DNA of 64,000 nt from Chitinophagaceae bacterium IBVUCB2 (GTDB lineage: Bacteria > Bacteroidota > Bacteroidia > Chitinophagales > Chitinophagaceae). Position numbers and translations under genes: made by a program. Numbering within the stretch: position 1 is the first letter of the stretch; each line of letters begins with the position of its first letter. The stretch is taken from positions 1,116,001 through 1,180,000 of the forward strand of contig NFUV01000001.1 of the NCBI GenBank assembly GCA_002127295.1, written 5' to 3'. The notes beneath the pieces are model-generated. The model made no database searches. It was not told where the DNA came from and saw only the letters and a program-made list of their open reading frames with translations. Below are positions 19,395 to 26,747 of this stretch, piece after piece.

Positions 19395-21440
19395 TTAAGC
19401 ATTCAATAGTTTTTTCAACAATTCTGTCACCTTCCCTGCATTCGGCAACATAGCCTGTTCCAGGATCATATTCATCGGGACAGCAGGTGTATTCAATGCC
19501 CCTAAAACTTCCACTGCTGCATCTAACGATTGAAAACAGTTTTTAGAAATTCTTCCCGCCAATGCTTCTGCAAAAGAATTGTTTTGTTGTTCTTCTGTCA
19601 GCACCAAACATTTGCCATGGGCTTTAACTCTGGCAAAAATAAGTTCTTCATCCAGCGGGAATAATGTACGCAGATCAACTACTTCAATTTGCTGGTTAAA
19701 ATTCTTTGCAGCCGCTTTTGCCCAATACACTCCCATTCCATAAGTAATCACTACACAGCTTTCGCCATCGGCAATTGCATTGTCAGATGCATTGAGAATA
19801 ATATTTGCTTTGCCAAACGGCAGTATATAATCTTTAGAAGGTTCTGCTGTTTTTGCGTCTTCCGTTCCGGGTACTTTGCTCCAATAGAGCCCTTTATGCT
19901 CCAGCATTACCACAGGATTTGGGTCGTAGTAAGCTGCCTTCATCAATCCTTTCATATCGGCAGCATTGGATGGATAGGCCACTTTAATTCCTTTGATAGA
20001 AAGCACCGTTGTTTCTACACTTCCGCTATGATAAGGACCGCCACCACCGTAAGCCCCAACGGGCACTCTTAAAATCATGGAGACTGGAAATTTTCCGCAA
20101 CTGAGATAGCAACTTTTAGAAACTTCTGTCACCAATTGATTAAACCCGGGGTATATATAATCGGCGAACTGCACTTCCACAATTGGTTTTAATCCGACAG
20201 CACTCATACCAACAGTCGATCCTACTACATATGCTTCTTGAATAGCCGTATTAAAGACCCTGTTGTCTCCGAACTGTTCTCCCAATGTTGCAGCTTCTCT
20301 AAAAACCCCACCTAATCTTTTTCCAACGTCTTGTCCATATAAAACTGCTTCAGGATGCTGTTCCATTATTTCACGGATAGCAAATAAGGCCGCATCTACC
20401 ATCACAATTTTAGCAGCACCGGCAGGAGTTCTTTCACCTTTTTCTTCAATAATTTTTGTTGACGCAAATACATGTTCCATTACAGTTGCTGCATCAGGTT
20501 CCGGAGAAGCAACTGCTTTTGCAAAATCACTGGCTACTAATTCGGCTGCTTCTTTTTCTATTTGTAATAGATCATTTTCACTAACCCCTCTCTCCAATAA
20601 TTTGTTTCTGAGTTTTGGAGTAGGATCATCTTGTAAATGCTTTGCCCAATCATTATCTGTCCTGTAAAATTCCTTTCTTACGCCACTTGTATGGTGACCA
20701 AGCAATGGTACCTGTGCATGTACGAGATAAGGTTTTCTTTCTCTGCGTACAAACTCCACTACATCTTTCATTACTAAATAAGAAGCTTCAAAATCACTAC
20801 CATCTACCTGCACCCTGTTCATGCCCTTAAAGCCAGCCGCAAATTCAAAAGCATTCATGGCCCTTGCTTCTTCAGCCGTTACACTTATACCCCAGTTGTT
20901 ATCTTGTACTAAATATATAATGGGCAATTGCTTTAGCACTGCAAATTGAAATGCTTCACTTACTTCTCCTTCGGTTATACTTGCGTCACCAAGTGAACAA
21001 ACAACTACAGCCCCACTACTTGCAGAATTTAATACTTCTTTATATTTCACCCCTTGTGCAATACCAGTGGTAGGTATTGCCTGCATACCTGTTGCACTGC
21101 TTTGATGGATCATCGTTGGTTTATCAGCACTACGATAATTGGGATGAGAATAATATTCCCGGCCACCGGTAAAGATATCATTGCCTTTTGCCAGTAATTG
21201 CAGCATCTGTTCGTATGGCGAAAAACCAATACCCATGATGAGACTTTCATCCCGGTAATAAGGGCTTACAAAATCCTGTGCTTCTAATTGAAAAGCGGTG
21301 GCTAATTGTATAGCCTCATGCCCTCTTGAAGTGGAGTGAACATATTTACAGATAGAACGATTCGCTTCATACGTTTCAGCCATCGCCTTTACCTGGCTCA
21401 TGAGGCGATAAGCCTTCAATAAAATAGTAGTGTCGATCAT
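19395..21440 (-). CDS. Fused E1 alpha-beta component of a 2-oxoacid dehydrogenase
   Basis: The protein has 681 residues when started at the ATG at 21440. Alpha and beta parts of a thiamine-diphosphate E1 (branched-chain 2-oxoacid or pyruvate dehydrogenase type) are joined in one chain. Residues about 1-320 are E1-alpha: STSRGHEAIQLATAF, the TPP motif GDASITEGEVSEAFQ ending in NNWG, and the phosphorylation-loop region YHPN-like YYSHPNYRSADKP. Residues about 350-680 are E1-beta: LYGQDVGKRLGGVFREAATL, FNTAIQEAYVVGSTVG, VPVGAYGGGGPYHSG. The -7 box at 21465-21472 lies between this start and the earlier ATG at 21491, excluding the longer form. E2 and E3 genes are not in the window. The exact 2-oxoacid substrate is uncertain. 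Confidence 0.92.
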   Translation of the reverse strand: MIDTTILLKAYRLMSQVKAMAETYEANRSICKYVHSTSRGHEAIQLATAFQLEAQDFVSPYYRDESLIMGIGFSPYEQMLQLLAKGNDIFTGGREYYSHPNYRSADKPTMIHQSSATGMQAIPTTGIAQGVKYKEVLNSASSGAVVVCSLGDASITEGEVSEAFQFAVLKQLPIIYLVQDNNWGISVTAEEARAMNAFEFAAGFKGMNRVQVDGSDFEASYLVMKDVVEFVRRERKPYLVHAQVPLLGHHTSGVRKEFYRTDNDWAKHLQDDPTPKLRNKLLERGVSENDLLQIEKEAAELVASDFAKAVASPEPDAATVMEHVFASTKIIEEKGERTPAGAAKIVMVDAALFAIREIMEQHPEAVLYGQDVGKRLGGVFREAATLGEQFGDNRVFNTAIQEAYVVGSTVGMSAVGLKPIVEVQFADYIYPGFNQLVTEVSKSCYLSCGKFPVSMILRVPVGAYGGGGPYHSGSVETTVLSIKGIKVAYPSNAADMKGLMKAAYYDPNPVVMLEHKGLYWSKVPGTEDAKTAEPSKDYILPFGKANIILNASDNAIADGESCVVITYGMGVYWAKAAAKNFNQQIEVVDLRTLFPLDEELIFARVKAHGKCLVLTEEQQNNSFAEALAGRISKNCFQSLDAAVEVLGALNTPAVPMNMILEQAMLPNAGKVTELLKKLLNA

Positions 21441-21464
21441 TGAGAGCAAGCAATAAATAAGGAG

Positions 21465-21472
21465 CAAATTTA
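21465..21472 (-). promoter_or_regulatory. -7 box of the E1 gene
   Basis: TAAATTTG on the minus strand matches TAnnTTTG. It lies 24 bases before the ATG at 21440. Confidence 0.5.
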
Positions 21473-21522
21473 AGGGAAAGCTTTCCAGCATTCTATTTCA
21501 TCCAATAGCTATTCTATTAATA

Positions 21523-21557
21523 AGAATAGCCATCCCGTTTTACCGGAATGGCTATCT
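21523..21557 (-). terminator. Terminator after the FAH-family gene
   Basis: An imperfect stem (GATAGCCATTCCGG against CGGGATGGCTATTC on the minus strand) with a short A-rich loop is followed on that strand by TTATTAAT. Confidence 0.6.
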
Positions 21558-21608
21558 TGTTGCAGTTGGTTTCGCTTGCCTGGCCGGATATTATCCGCCA
21601 CGCTGCTT

Positions 21609-22220
21609 TTATTTTACTTCGAGAGTAAACATGCTGTCGTCCTCAATAAATCCTTCCAGCTCATCGCCTACAACCACTTCGCCTACACCGGCAGGCGTAC
21701 CGGTAAAGATCACATCACCAATATTCACAGAGAAGTAATTTGAAATGTAAGCTACAATTTCATCAAATGTGTGAATCATCATTGATGAATTACTTTGCTG
21801 AACGAGTTCCTTGTTTTTGTATAAACAGAAATTAATGTCTTTCTTATTCTTAATACTGGCAAGTGGTGTCCATTTTCCAATTACAGCAGAATTATCCCAT
21901 GCTTTCGCTTTTTCCCACGGAAGTCCTTTTTCCTTTAACTGATTTTGGATATCTCTGGCTGTAAAATCAATACCAGCAGTAATAGCATCGTAATATTTGC
22001 TGGCGAATTTTTCTTGAATATATTTTCCATTCTTACTGATGCGCAAAACCAGCTCACATTCATAGTGAAGCTCATTCGTAAACTCAGGATAATAGAACGG
22101 TGTATGGGGCTGCAACATGGCGCTTTTAGGCTTCATAAAGATTACAGGTTCGTCTGGAACCTCGTTACCTAATTCTTCGGCATGAGCAACGTAGTTTCTG
22201 CCTACACAAAAAATTTTCAT
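21609..22220 (-). CDS. Fumarylacetoacetate hydrolase family protein
   Basis: A 203-residue, single-domain FAH-fold enzyme. It has the N-terminal MKIFCVGRNYVAHAEELGNE, the metal-site region LHYECELVLRI with its E-x-E, AGIDFTARDIQ, KAWDNSAVIGKW and the C-terminal FTGTPAGVGEV. Family members cleave C-C bonds in acylpyruvates or hydrate/decarboxylate oxaloacetate-like compounds using Mg2+. The short length matches the acylpyruvase/oxaloacetate decarboxylase subgroup rather than true fumarylacetoacetase. It is cytoplasmic and ends in its own terminator. Confidence 0.9.
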   Translation of the reverse strand: MKIFCVGRNYVAHAEELGNEVPDEPVIFMKPKSAMLQPHTPFYYPEFTNELHYECELVLRISKNGKYIQEKFASKYYDAITAGIDFTARDIQNQLKEKGLPWEKAKAWDNSAVIGKWTPLASIKNKKDINFCLYKNKELVQQSNSSMMIHTFDEIVAYISNYFSVNIGDVIFTGTPAGVGEVVVGDELEGFIEDDSMFTLEVK

Positions 22221-22372
22221 AAACGAAAGGTGGTGGTTTTAGTAAATACATCGGATACATTGCTCATACGGCTGTTTATCCCATATATTCAGGTGGTCTA
22301 TCAGTATGTCTATTGGATTTATTTGCGATAATCGCAGGTCGGGCAGCTAAATTAAGTAATGAATCTCATTTA

Positions 22373-22948
22373 TCATAGCGAAAACTCCTGATTATTTATC
22401 TTATTCATAGCCGTTGCAAGACCTTGTGTGGCAAAGCATTCAATGGCTTCTACTGATTTTTCTATTTTAAGCTTTACCAACGGCTCTTCCTCCTTTCTCC
22501 ATTTGCCCAGCACAAAATCAGCCTGCAACCCCTTTGGATAGTCGTTTCCGATGCCAAATCTTAGCCTTGCATAATTCGTTGTACCCAGTAACTCATGAAT
22601 ACTTTTCAACCCATTGTGGCCTCCATCCGTTCCCCCCGGTTTTATTCTTAATTTATTGAATGGGATGGCCACCTCGTCTACAATTACCAGGATATTTTCC
22701 AGCTGAATTTTTTCTTTATCCATCCAGTATTTTACCGCCTTACCGCTAAGGTTCATATAAGTTGTTGGGCAAATACAGATGAATTGTTTCCCCTTCCATT
22801 TAATAGCTGCCATATACGCCAGCCTGTCCACTTTTAAGCTTGCCTGGTGTTTTTGTACAAATGCATTCACTACATCAAAGCCAATGTTATGTCTTGTATG
22901 AGCATACTCATCACCAATATTTCCCAAGCCTACGATTAAAAATTTCAT
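22373..22948 (-). CDS. pth: Peptidyl-tRNA hydrolase
   Basis: A 191-residue enzyme that recycles tRNA from drop-off peptidyl-tRNA. The family N-terminus FLIVGLGNIGDEYAHTRHNIGFDVV carries the catalytic His (in TRHNIG) and the conserved Asn of GLGN. TYMNLSGKAV, IVDEVAIPFNKLRIKPGGTDGGHNGLKSI and RLRFGIGNDYP follow. One difference from the usual 'DDLDLP' is DEVAIP. It lies downstream of rplY and prs on the same strand, a common bacterial order, but a terminator at 22989-23019 lies between rplY and pth. Confidence 0.96.
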   Translation of the reverse strand: MKFLIVGLGNIGDEYAHTRHNIGFDVVNAFVQKHQASLKVDRLAYMAAIKWKGKQFICICPTTYMNLSGKAVKYWMDKEKIQLENILVIVDEVAIPFNKLRIKPGGTDGGHNGLKSIHELLGTTNYARLRFGIGNDYPKGLQADFVLGKWRKEEEPLVKLKIEKSVEAIECFATQGLATAMNKINNQEFSL

Positions 22949-22988
22949 GTGGTATTATCAAAATCAAATATCGGGTATACCGATTAAA

Positions 22989-23019
22989 AAACCCGTCTCG
23001 TATAAAACGGGACGGGTTT
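22989..23019 (-). terminator. Terminator after rplY
   Basis: On the minus strand AAACCCGTCCCGT pairs with ACGAGACGGGTTT (one mismatch). It is followed by TTTTAATCG, a standard intrinsic terminator. Confidence 0.8.
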
Positions 23020-23040
23020 AAATATTATTAAGAGAATTGA

Positions 23041-23691
23041 CTACTTCTTAGCAGCAGCTTTAGCAGGTGCAGCAGCAGCGGCTGGAGCAGCAGCTCCGGC
23101 AGCAGGCTTAGCAGCAGCAGGCGTTGCAGCAGCTTCTTCTTGTTTCAACTGCCTTGTCAATACTACAGAAGCAATTGGAATACGGGGAGAATTAAGAATT
23201 TCGTAGTTGTCTAACTTTACATCTTCTACCCTGATGTTACCGTTCAACTCAAGATTGTCAATGCTAACTTCAATTTGCTCTTTCAGGTATTTTGGTAAAG
23301 TTTTTACCTTCAGTGATTTCATTTTGGTAATTAACTTACCTCCGTCTTTTACTCCCTTAGAAGTTCCTACAAACTTCAACGGAATATCAGCGATCACTTT
23401 TTTATCTTCTACCAGCTCCAGCAAATCAACGTGGATTAATTTATCGTCCACTTTGTCAAACTGCAAATCCTTAAGAATAGTTCTGTAAGTTTTGCCATCT
23501 AATTTTACTTCAGCAATCTGGAAGCTTGGGGTGTACACTAAATTTTTGAAAGCTTTAGCAGGAGCATGAAAGCTGATCTCTGCAGAGCCGCCATAAATTA
23601 CACCGGGCACCAGTTCCTGAGAGCGGAGTTGTCGGGTGGCGCCTTTGCCGAATCCGGTCCTCAGTTGTCCTTCGATTGTAATTGATTTCAT
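23041..23691 (-). CDS. rplY: 50S ribosomal protein L25 (CTC family)
   Basis: A 216-residue long form of L25, which binds 5S rRNA. The N-terminal L25 domain (residues 1-90) has GQLRTGFGKGATRQLRSQELVPGVIYGG. The CTC/TL5 beta domain follows (residues 95-185, VIADIPLKFVGTSKGVKDGGKL, LPKYLKEQIEVSIDNLELN). The last 35 residues are almost only Ala, Pro and Lys, a low-complexity tail not needed for the fold. It lies between prs upstream and pth downstream, the usual grouping. A heptad repeat sits in the 107-bp gap to prs. Confidence 0.95.
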   Translation of the reverse strand: MKSITIEGQLRTGFGKGATRQLRSQELVPGVIYGGSAEISFHAPAKAFKNLVYTPSFQIAEVKLDGKTYRTILKDLQFDKVDDKLIHVDLLELVEDKKVIADIPLKFVGTSKGVKDGGKLITKMKSLKVKTLPKYLKEQIEVSIDNLELNGNIRVEDVKLDNYEILNSPRIPIASVVLTRQLKQEEAAATPAAAKPAAGAAAPAAAAAPAKAAAKK

Positions 23692-23763
23692 TTCTTAATT
23701 TTTATTTTGCGTTAATAGATACTCTTTACTTATTATTGTTTCAATTCAAAATTCCAACGACCC

Positions 23764-23798
23764 TACTCCTGGCTCACGACTCATAACTCCTGACTCAA
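23764..23798 (-). repeat. Five heptad units abutting the prs stop codon
   Basis: NACT units start every 7 bases on the plus strand (23764, 23771, 23778, 23785, 23792), with the second degenerate (GGCT). The array ends on the base before the prs stop codon (23799-23801). In prs sense it reads as AGTC-type units directly after the stop, the same arrangement as at radC, the DUF3467 gene and tonB. No inverted partner array is seen. Confidence 0.65.
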
Positions 23799-24746
23799 TT
23801 ATTTATCTCTTCTTTGCGAATGAATAAAGAGACTGGTTATACTCTTATTCTCATACGCATTTCTGATAGCTACTGCAAAAAGTTCGGCTACACTCAGCAC
23901 TTTAATTTTCTCCGTTTCTTTCTTCACTGGTATGGTATCACACACTATCAATTCTTCCAGTACACTGTTTTCAATATTCTCATATGCCTTACCACTCAGT
24001 ACCGGGTGTGTAATTAAAGCTCTTACACTTCTTGCTCCTTTTTCTTTTAAAAGACCTGCACTTTTTGCCAATGTTCCGCCGGTATCGCAGATATCATCAA
24101 TAATCACAACATCCCTACCCGTCACATCTCCTATTACCACCATGCTGGCAATCTCGTTAGCCCTTTTACGGTGCTTATCGCAGATTACCATTTCTGCATT
24201 AAAATAACTGGCAATTTCCCTGATGCGATTCGTTGCTCCCACATCGGGGGCGGCAAAGGTAAGGTTTTCAAGCTTAAGATTCTCTATGTAAGGGATAAAA
24301 ACAGCATGGCTGTCGAGATGGTCAACTGGTATATCAAAATACCCCTGAATTTGCGGAGCATGGAGATCCATTGTAATAACCCTATCTGCTCCTGCAGCTA
24401 CTAACATATTGGCTACCAGCTTACTTCCAATAGCCACCCGGGGTCTATCCTTTCTATCCTGGCGGGCATAACCATAGTAAGGTAATACTGCAATTACTTT
24501 GTATGCAGAAGCTCTTCTGGCTGCATCGATCATCAGGAGTAGCTCCATCAGATTTTCAGCAGGCGAAAAGGTGCTTTGAACCAGGAAAACATAATCTCCC
24601 CTAACGCTTTCAAGAAAGATGGGCGAAATTTCGCCATCGCTGAAACGCTGGATATTTACTTTGCCGAGCCTGGTACCGTATCGTTTACAAATTTGTTCGG
24701 CTAATTGCTGAGAACCAGTGCCGGAAAAAATTTTTGCGGATTGCAT
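23799..24746 (-). CDS. prs: Ribose-phosphate pyrophosphokinase
   Basis: A 315-residue enzyme that makes PRPP from ribose 5-phosphate and ATP for nucleotide, His and Trp synthesis. Motifs are the N-terminal FSGTGSQQLAEQICKRYG, FSDGEISP, the ATP-binding YYGYARQDRKDRPRVAIGSKLVA (flag loop), MDLHAPQIQGYFDIPVDHL, and the PRPP-binding loop VVIIDDICDTGGTLAKSA. Length is standard. It is probably the first gene of the prs-rplY group; a TATCTTCG box lies just upstream on the minus strand. Confidence 0.97.
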   Translation of the reverse strand: MQSAKIFSGTGSQQLAEQICKRYGTRLGKVNIQRFSDGEISPIFLESVRGDYVFLVQSTFSPAENLMELLLMIDAARRASAYKVIAVLPYYGYARQDRKDRPRVAIGSKLVANMLVAAGADRVITMDLHAPQIQGYFDIPVDHLDSHAVFIPYIENLKLENLTFAAPDVGATNRIREIASYFNAEMVICDKHRKRANEIASMVVIGDVTGRDVVIIDDICDTGGTLAKSAGLLKEKGARSVRALITHPVLSGKAYENIENSVLEELIVCDTIPVKKETEKIKVLSVAELFAVAIRNAYENKSITSLFIHSQRRDK

Positions 24747-24831
24747 AGGTGAAAAATGTGCGGCGAAGATATTACTATCAACCCAATCACCATTGGCAAC
24801 TTTTAAAAATATTGACCGGAAACATAATTCC

Positions 24832-25041
24832 TTACCGCATGGCCACCGTAGCTGAAGAAGCTGGCGTTGGAGTTACTGGTAAAGACTTTTGCTCATTTAG
24901 CGGTTTTGCCGGGCTTGCGTTGCAGCTGTAAAACAAAGAAGAACAGATAAAAACAGAAAATAACAGGGCCACTACGTACACACAGGCAAAGAAAAGAATG
25001 GGGTGCAAAGCCCCAACGGGAGTAAATGTTTTGGTTTTCAT
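24832..25041 (-). CDS. Possible small single-pass membrane protein
   Basis: A 69-residue frame. A short polar start (MKTKTFTPVGALHP) is followed by one long hydrophobic segment (about residues 15-40, ILFFACVYVVALLFSVFICSSLF). A Cys and a Pro/Ser/Thr-rich tail come next. Codon choice looks like its neighbours. The hydrophobic helix plus polar tail would be unusual for random sequence, but no homologue is recognised and no clear promoter is seen. It lies between the prs and radC starts. It is called only as a candidate. Confidence 0.38.
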   Translation of the reverse strand: MKTKTFTPVGALHPILFFACVYVVALLFSVFICSSLFYSCNASPAKPLNEQKSLPVTPTPASSATVAMR

Positions 25042-25115
25042 CTTATCAGATTTTAGTGTTTTTCAATAGGGCGGATATTTCTTCTGATGGCTTGTGTCTG
25101 CACCACAAAGTGGTA

Positions 25116-25145
25116 TTGACTGAAACAAATTTATTAGTTACATTG
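25116..25145 (+). promoter_or_regulatory. radC promoter, nearly leaderless
   Basis: TTG at 25116-25118 and TACATTG at 25139-25145 are spaced by 20 bases, as expected for a Bacteroidota -33/-7 pair. The box ends five bases before the radC ATG. Confidence 0.5.
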
Positions 25146-25150
25146 GCCAG

Positions 25151-25843
25151 ATGCAAGAGCACAAGTACTCAATTAAAGAGTGGTCAAAAGACGACAGGCC
25201 AAGAGAAAAACTACTCGCCACAGGTGCAGAAAACCTCAGCAATTCGGAACTATTGGCCATCCTAATACATAATGGCACCCGGCAGAAATCTGCAGTAGAT
25301 GTAGCCAAAGAGGTAATGAAGCTCGGGAAAGATAGCCTCGCTGAGTTAGGCAAACTTTCCATAAAAGAGCTGATGAAAATTAAGGGTATTGGCGAAGCAA
25401 AGGCCATCACCATAGTTGCTGCTCTCGAGTTAGGCAGAAGAAGGCAGGCTGGAGAAATCATGCATAAACCATTAGTCAGTTCCAGCAAGGATATTGCTGA
25501 TTTTTTGCAAACAAAACTAAAGGATTACCGGCATGAAGTATTTGCTGTACTCTTTCTAAACAGGGCTAATAAAATAAATCATTTTGAAGTTGTCAGCGAA
25601 GGTGGTATTACCGGAACAGTAGCCGACCCCAGAATAATTCTTCGCAAGGCATTAGAAGAAGATGCAGTAAATATTATTCTTTGCCACAATCACCCATCCG
25701 GCAGTTTAAAACCAAGCAAGGCCGATGAACAACTTACTCAAAAAATAAAACAAGCCGCCCTGTTTTTTGATATAACAGTACTCGACCATTTAATAGTAAG
25801 CGAAGATGGTTATTATAGTTTTGCAGATGAGGGAATATTATGA
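25151..25843 (+). CDS. radC: RadC-family JAB/MPN protein
   Basis: A 230-residue cytoplasmic protein of the RadC/YicR family. An N-terminal region (residues 1-95) begins IKEWSKDDRPREKLLATGAENLSNSELLAI and has a helix-hairpin-helix (LMKIKGIGEAKAITIVAALELG). The JAB/MPN metalloprotein domain has the full JAMM signature (HNHPSGSLKPSKAD; His, His, Asp spacing intact) and an upstream acidic residue. The family was once linked to DNA repair but its true activity is unsettled. The stop TGA overlaps the first unit of the heptad repeat that begins the S23 cassette. Confidence 0.94.
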   Translation: MQEHKYSIKEWSKDDRPREKLLATGAENLSNSELLAILIHNGTRQKSAVDVAKEVMKLGKDSLAELGKLSIKELMKIKGIGEAKAITIVAALELGRRRQAGEIMHKPLVSSSKDIADFLQTKLKDYRHEVFAVLFLNRANKINHFEVVSEGGITGTVADPRIILRKALEEDAVNIILCHNHPSGSLKPSKADEQLTQKIKQAALFFDITVLDHLIVSEDGYYSFADEGIL

Positions 25844-25877
25844 GTCGGAAGTTTGGAGTCGTTAGTCGGGAGATGGG
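25843..25877 (+). repeat. Left heptad array of the S23 cassette
   Basis: Units start at 25843, 25850, 25857, 25864 and 25871: AGTC, AGTT, AGTC, AGTC, AGAT, each plus three bases rich in G and T. The first unit begins on the final A of the radC TGA. Confidence 0.75.
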
Positions 25878-25907
25878 AAAGTCATTAAAGTAGTAAATAA
25901 TTTTTTT

Positions 25908-26270
25908 ATGGGTTACTATAAAGATTTGCTTGCTTTTAAAAAAGGATACGAGTTGGCGATGGAGATTTTTAGTATTAGTAAAAGATTTCCGGCAGAAGAA
26001 AAATATTCGCTTATTGACCAGATTAGAAGATCTTCCCGATCTGTTTGTACAAATTTGGTAGAAGCTTATAGAAGAAGGCGATATAAAGATTATTTTATAA
26101 GTAAATTAAATGATTGTGAAACGGAGAATGCTGAAACCCAAGTATGGCTCGATTTCTCCAATGATTGTAAATATATTACTCAGGAAGAATACAATCATCT
26201 CTCTTCAAAAAACGATGAAGTGGGAAAACTAATCTGGTATATGATTAATAACCCTCAAAAATTTAGCTAA
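25908..26270 (+). CDS. S23-type four-helix-bundle protein
   Basis: A 120-residue protein of the S23/four-helix-bundle family. It has KDLLAFKKGYELAMEIFSISKRFPAEEKYSLIDQIRRSSRSVCTNLVEAYRRRRYKDYF, then an acidic helix (NDCETENAETQVWLDFS) and a final helix. The pattern 'L..QirRs..Si..NI.Eg..R' is the family hallmark. Members include proteins encoded by intervening sequences in bacterial 23S rRNA and are related to the Avd accessory protein of diversity-generating retroelements. They form pentamers and are thought to bind nucleic acid. No reverse transcriptase or variable repeat is nearby, so a retroelement role is not supported here. The gene is the sole cargo between inverted heptad arrays. Confidence 0.92.
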   Translation: MGYYKDLLAFKKGYELAMEIFSISKRFPAEEKYSLIDQIRRSSRSVCTNLVEAYRRRRYKDYFISKLNDCETENAETQVWLDFSNDCKYITQEEYNHLSSKNDEVGKLIWYMINNPQKFS

Positions 26271-26295
26271 AGAAGAAAGCATAAATGAAGGGGCC

Positions 26296-26330
26296 GACTC
26301 CTAACTCCTGACTAACGACTCCCGACTAAT
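26296..26330 (-). repeat. Right heptad array of the S23 cassette
   Basis: Plus-strand units start at 26296, 26303, 26310, 26317 and 26324: GACT, AACT, GACT, GACT, GACT, each plus three bases. It is inverted relative to the left array and reaches into the stop codon of the DUF3467 gene on the minus strand. Confidence 0.75.
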
Positions 26331-26638
26331 TATGCTTGCGCTGTAGGACCTCCAAAATTCATTGGCAATTGTATTTCTTCCAGGTCTTTAATGGTTCCAT
26401 TGATAGCCTCATACTTCTGTATATTCTCTGTCATAGCTTTCATAAAGCGTTTGGCATGTTGCGGTGTCAAAATAATTCTCGACTTCACTTTACTCTTAGG
26501 TGTGCCGGGCATAACATTTACAAAATCGATTACAAATTCTGCATGTGAGTGAGTGATGATTGCAAGATTAGCATATGTTCCTTCTGCTACTTCTTCTGAA
26601 ATTTCGATATTTAACTGGTTGGGTTGTTGCTCTGTCAT
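26330..26638 (-). CDS. DUF3467-domain protein
   Basis: A 102-residue cytoplasmic protein matching DUF3467 along its whole length: NQLNIEISEEVAEGTYANLAIITHSHAEFVIDFVNVMPG, then VKSRIILTPQHAKRFMKAMTENIQKYE. The family is small, conserved in Bacteroidota and of unknown function. The gene is monocistronic, with an upstream terminator at 26689-26722 isolating it from the sus operon. Confidence 0.93.
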   Translation of the reverse strand: MTEQQPNQLNIEISEEVAEGTYANLAIITHSHAEFVIDFVNVMPGTPKSKVKSRIILTPQHAKRFMKAMTENIQKYEAINGTIKDLEEIQLPMNFGGPTAQA

Positions 26639-26688
26639 AAATGAGTTTATGCTGCGAAACTACTAAATAGAATATTGGTATTAAAAGC

Positions 26689-26722
26689 AAAAAAGCTGCT
26701 CCGATATCGGAACAGCTTTTTT
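26689..26722 (-). terminator. Terminator of the SusC-SusD-lipoprotein operon
   Basis: A 17-bp near-perfect inverted repeat (arms beginning AAAAAAGCTG, centre CCGATATCGG) has T-runs in both directions. It ends minus-strand transcription from the sus operon before the DUF3467 gene. Confidence 0.85.
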
Positions 26723-26747
26723 ACAAATATTAATACTAACTAAGAAC

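Larger units (their letters stand above)
24747..25150. other. 404-bp region between divergent prs and radC
   Basis: The region holds the prs and radC promoters and one possible small gene on the minus strand (24832-25041). An overlapping 60-codon frame on the plus strand (24749-24931) lacks any protein-like character and is not called. No RNA structure is recognised. Confidence 0.4.
25843..26330. mobile_element. Putative S23 cassette bounded by inverted heptad arrays
   Basis: A 488-bp unit runs from the last base of the radC stop codon to the first base of the DUF3467 stop codon (minus strand). It contains only a four-helix-bundle (S23) gene. Five AGTC-type heptads lie at the left (25843-25877) and five inverted heptads at the right (26296-26330). 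By hand alignment the arms match at about 23 of 28 positions in the best register. S23-encoding intervening sequences in 23S rRNA genes are known to have the same plan: an S23 ORF inside complementary ends that form a stem. Mobility is inferred; no target-site duplication is visible. Confidence 0.45.

Noticed and set aside
21441-21491. Longer N-terminus of the E1 protein
   Set aside because: The -7 box at 21465-21472 falls within it, and the added residues are hydrophobic and unlike E1 enzymes.
24749-24931. 60-codon frame on the plus strand overlapping the small minus-strand ORF
   Set aside because: It lacks hydrophobic or domain-like character and a promoter or leader. The opposite frame is the better candidate.
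25908-26270. Diversity-generating retroelement accessory gene (Avd)
   Set aside because: No reverse transcriptase, template repeat or variable-repeat target is present nearby. Only the family relationship is retained.
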